Below are positions 42,028-42,878 of a DNA stretch of 42,878 nt, piece after piece. The first letter of the stretch is position 1, and each line of letters starts with the position of its first letter. The DNA comes from Verrucomicrobiaceae bacterium (GTDB lineage: Bacteria; Verrucomicrobiota; Verrucomicrobiia; Verrucomicrobiales; Verrucomicrobiaceae): positions 1 through 42,878 of the forward strand of contig JAIYDW010000175.1 in NCBI GenBank assembly GCA_027487315.1. The letters are read 5' to 3'. A model generated the notes under the pieces. That model had not been told where the DNA came from. It made no database searches and saw nothing but the letters and a program-made list of their open reading frames with translations. The position numbers and the translations under genes are program-made.

Positions 42028-42878
42028 ATGAACTATCCTCACTACGACGAAAACATTCCCAACGAAGGTTCATTGCATTTGATGGAGGCGGAGCGGGATG
42101 CGTGCGGGGTTGGTTTTGTGGCCAACATTCATGGGAAGCGGAGTCGGGAGATTTTGGACATGGCGATTTGCGGGGTGTGCAGTGTGCAGCACCGGGGAGC
42201 GGTGGATGCGGACCGGGTGACGGGGGATGGATCGGGGGTGCTGACGCAGATTCCTTATGATGTGCTGCTGCCCGAGGCGGAGAAGATGGGGCATGCGCTG
42301 GATCATCCGATGGATTTGGCGGTGGGGGTGTTTTTTCTGCCGCATGAGCCGATGGAGCGGATGAACATCCAGATGGTGACGGAGAGCATCATGAGGTATC
42401 GCAAGATCCGGGTGTTGGGATGGCGGGATGTGCCGGTGAATCCGAATGAGTTGGGGGACAAGGCGAGGAGGACGATGCCGTACATTCAGCATTTGTTCCT
42501 GGAGCGGCCGGCGGAGATGGGGGACAATGAGTTTGAGCGGACGCTGTATTTGGTGAGGCGCGAGCTGGCGATCAAGGCGCGGGAGCAGCGGATGACGAAC
42601 TTTTACGTCGCCTCGTTGTCGCACCGGACGATTGTGTACAAGGCGCTGTTGCTGCCGTCGTCGCTGCAGAAGTTTTACGGGGATTTGCAGAACGATGCGT
42701 ATGACACGTCGCTGGCGTTGTTTCACCAGCGGTTCTCGACGAACACGTTTCCGACCTGGGCGTTGAGTCATCCGTTTCGGATGCTGGCGCACAACGGGGA
42801 GATCAACACGGTGCGGGGGAACCGGAACTGGTTGACGAGTCGGACGAGTGACTTTGAGCATGAGTTCTGGTCGAACAA
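42028..42878 (+). CDS. gltB: Glutamate synthase large subunit, N-terminal part (cut by right edge)
   Basis: The first 283 codons of a large subunit of glutamate synthase, which makes glutamate from glutamine and 2-oxoglutarate. It starts with ATG at 42028; the window ends in frame. A propeptide of about 25 residues precedes DACGVGF, whose Cys is the N-terminal nucleophile of the class II amidotransferase domain after cleavage. Further marks: HRGAVDADRVTGDGSGVLTQIP, HQRFSTNTFPTW and HNGEINTVRGNRNW. The normal enzyme has about 1500 residues, so most of the gene lies beyond the window. It is preceded by 340 bases without a gene, holding the inverted repeat, hairpin and palindrome listed separately. 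Confidence 0.95.
   Translation, partial: MNYPHYDENIPNEGSLHLMEAERDACGVGFVANIHGKRSREILDMAICGVCSVQHRGAVDADRVTGDGSGVLTQIPYDVLLPEAEKMGHALDHPMDLAVGVFFLPHEPMERMNIQMVTESIMRYRKIRVLGWRDVPVNPNELGDKARRTMPYIQHLFLERPAEMGDNEFERTLYLVRRELAIKAREQRMTNFYVASLSHRTIVYKALLLPSSLQKFYGDLQNDAYDTSLALFHQRFSTNTFPTWALSHPFRMLAHNGEINTVRGNRNWLTSRTSDFEHEFWSN

Noticed and set aside
42070-42861. Minus-strand open frame of 263 codons at the right end
   Set aside because: Antisense of gltB, whose amidotransferase motifs are clear on the + strand.
1-42878. CRISPR arrays, tRNA or rRNA genes, intact insertion sequences, prophage
   Set aside because: Intergenic gaps were read on both strands and none shows repeat-spacer structure, a cloverleaf with an anticodon, a transposase or phage genes.

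Overview
The window looks like a chromosomal piece from a member of the phylum Verrucomicrobiota, probably close to Verrucomicrobiales (inference). The DNA is GC-rich. One secreted protein ends in a PEP-CTERM sorting tail. A perfect TGTTC-N4-GAACA palindrome at 16687 matches the LexA site I recall as typical of this phylum. Several hypothetical families look like ones I associate with it. Throughout, the + strand is G-rich, so + genes use mostly G-ending codons and - genes mostly C-ending codons. This suggests that the whole window lies in one replichore with + as the leading strand. All composition statements here are estimates by eye.

Layout. 1-2561: a minus-strand operon of a tRNA-dihydrouridine synthase, an M48 membrane protease and a zinc-ribbon protein cut by the left edge. 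2562-4494: an isolated, compositionally different alpha/beta hydrolase with a repeat-rich tail, a clear intrinsic terminator, and dispersed repeats on both sides. 4495-10421: a first RND efflux system (permease, adaptor, outer-membrane channel), interrupted between permease and adaptor by a small skew-free gene. 10463-11321: two small foreign-looking genes on the minus strand. 11489-14863: an unknown protein, a membrane-anchored LysM protein whose C-terminus resembles an L,D-transpeptidase without its catalytic Cys and His, accA, and an AraC regulator. 14848-16092: an MFS transporter. 16165-16700: a small single-span membrane protein preceded by the LexA box. 16753-22622: ispH, an L,D-transpeptidase lipoprotein, an endonuclease/exonuclease/phosphatase-fold lipoprotein, and a GT2 plus ArnT-like fusion glycosyltransferase. 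22787-25398: flavocytochrome c sulfide dehydrogenase (fccB, fccA) and an exported unknown protein with a well-formed promoter and operator. 25507-30140: an HslV-like peptidase, a secreted alpha/beta hydrolase, metF and a ROK fructokinase. 30255-33881: an unknown membrane-anchored protein, a TauE-type exporter, a TlpA-like thioredoxin and a CAP-domain PEP-CTERM protein. 34039-40678: a TetR regulator with a second, classical HAE1-type RND tripartite pump. 40737-41687: a nuclease-fold, zinc-knuckle and bactofilin fusion. 42028-end: the start of glutamate synthase (gltB), cut by the right edge.

Functionally this is mostly core chromosome (tRNA modification, fatty acid and isoprenoid synthesis, one-carbon metabolism, nitrogen assimilation) with two efflux pumps and several envelope proteins. 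Small accessory genes stand out by losing the strand skew and often sit beside dispersed repeats. I see no rRNA, tRNA, CRISPR array, intact insertion sequence or phage. The leads I rate highest are the LexA-controlled small membrane protein (candidate SOS division inhibitor), the effector-like hydrolase, the pseudo-L,D-transpeptidase and the nuclease-bactofilin fusion.
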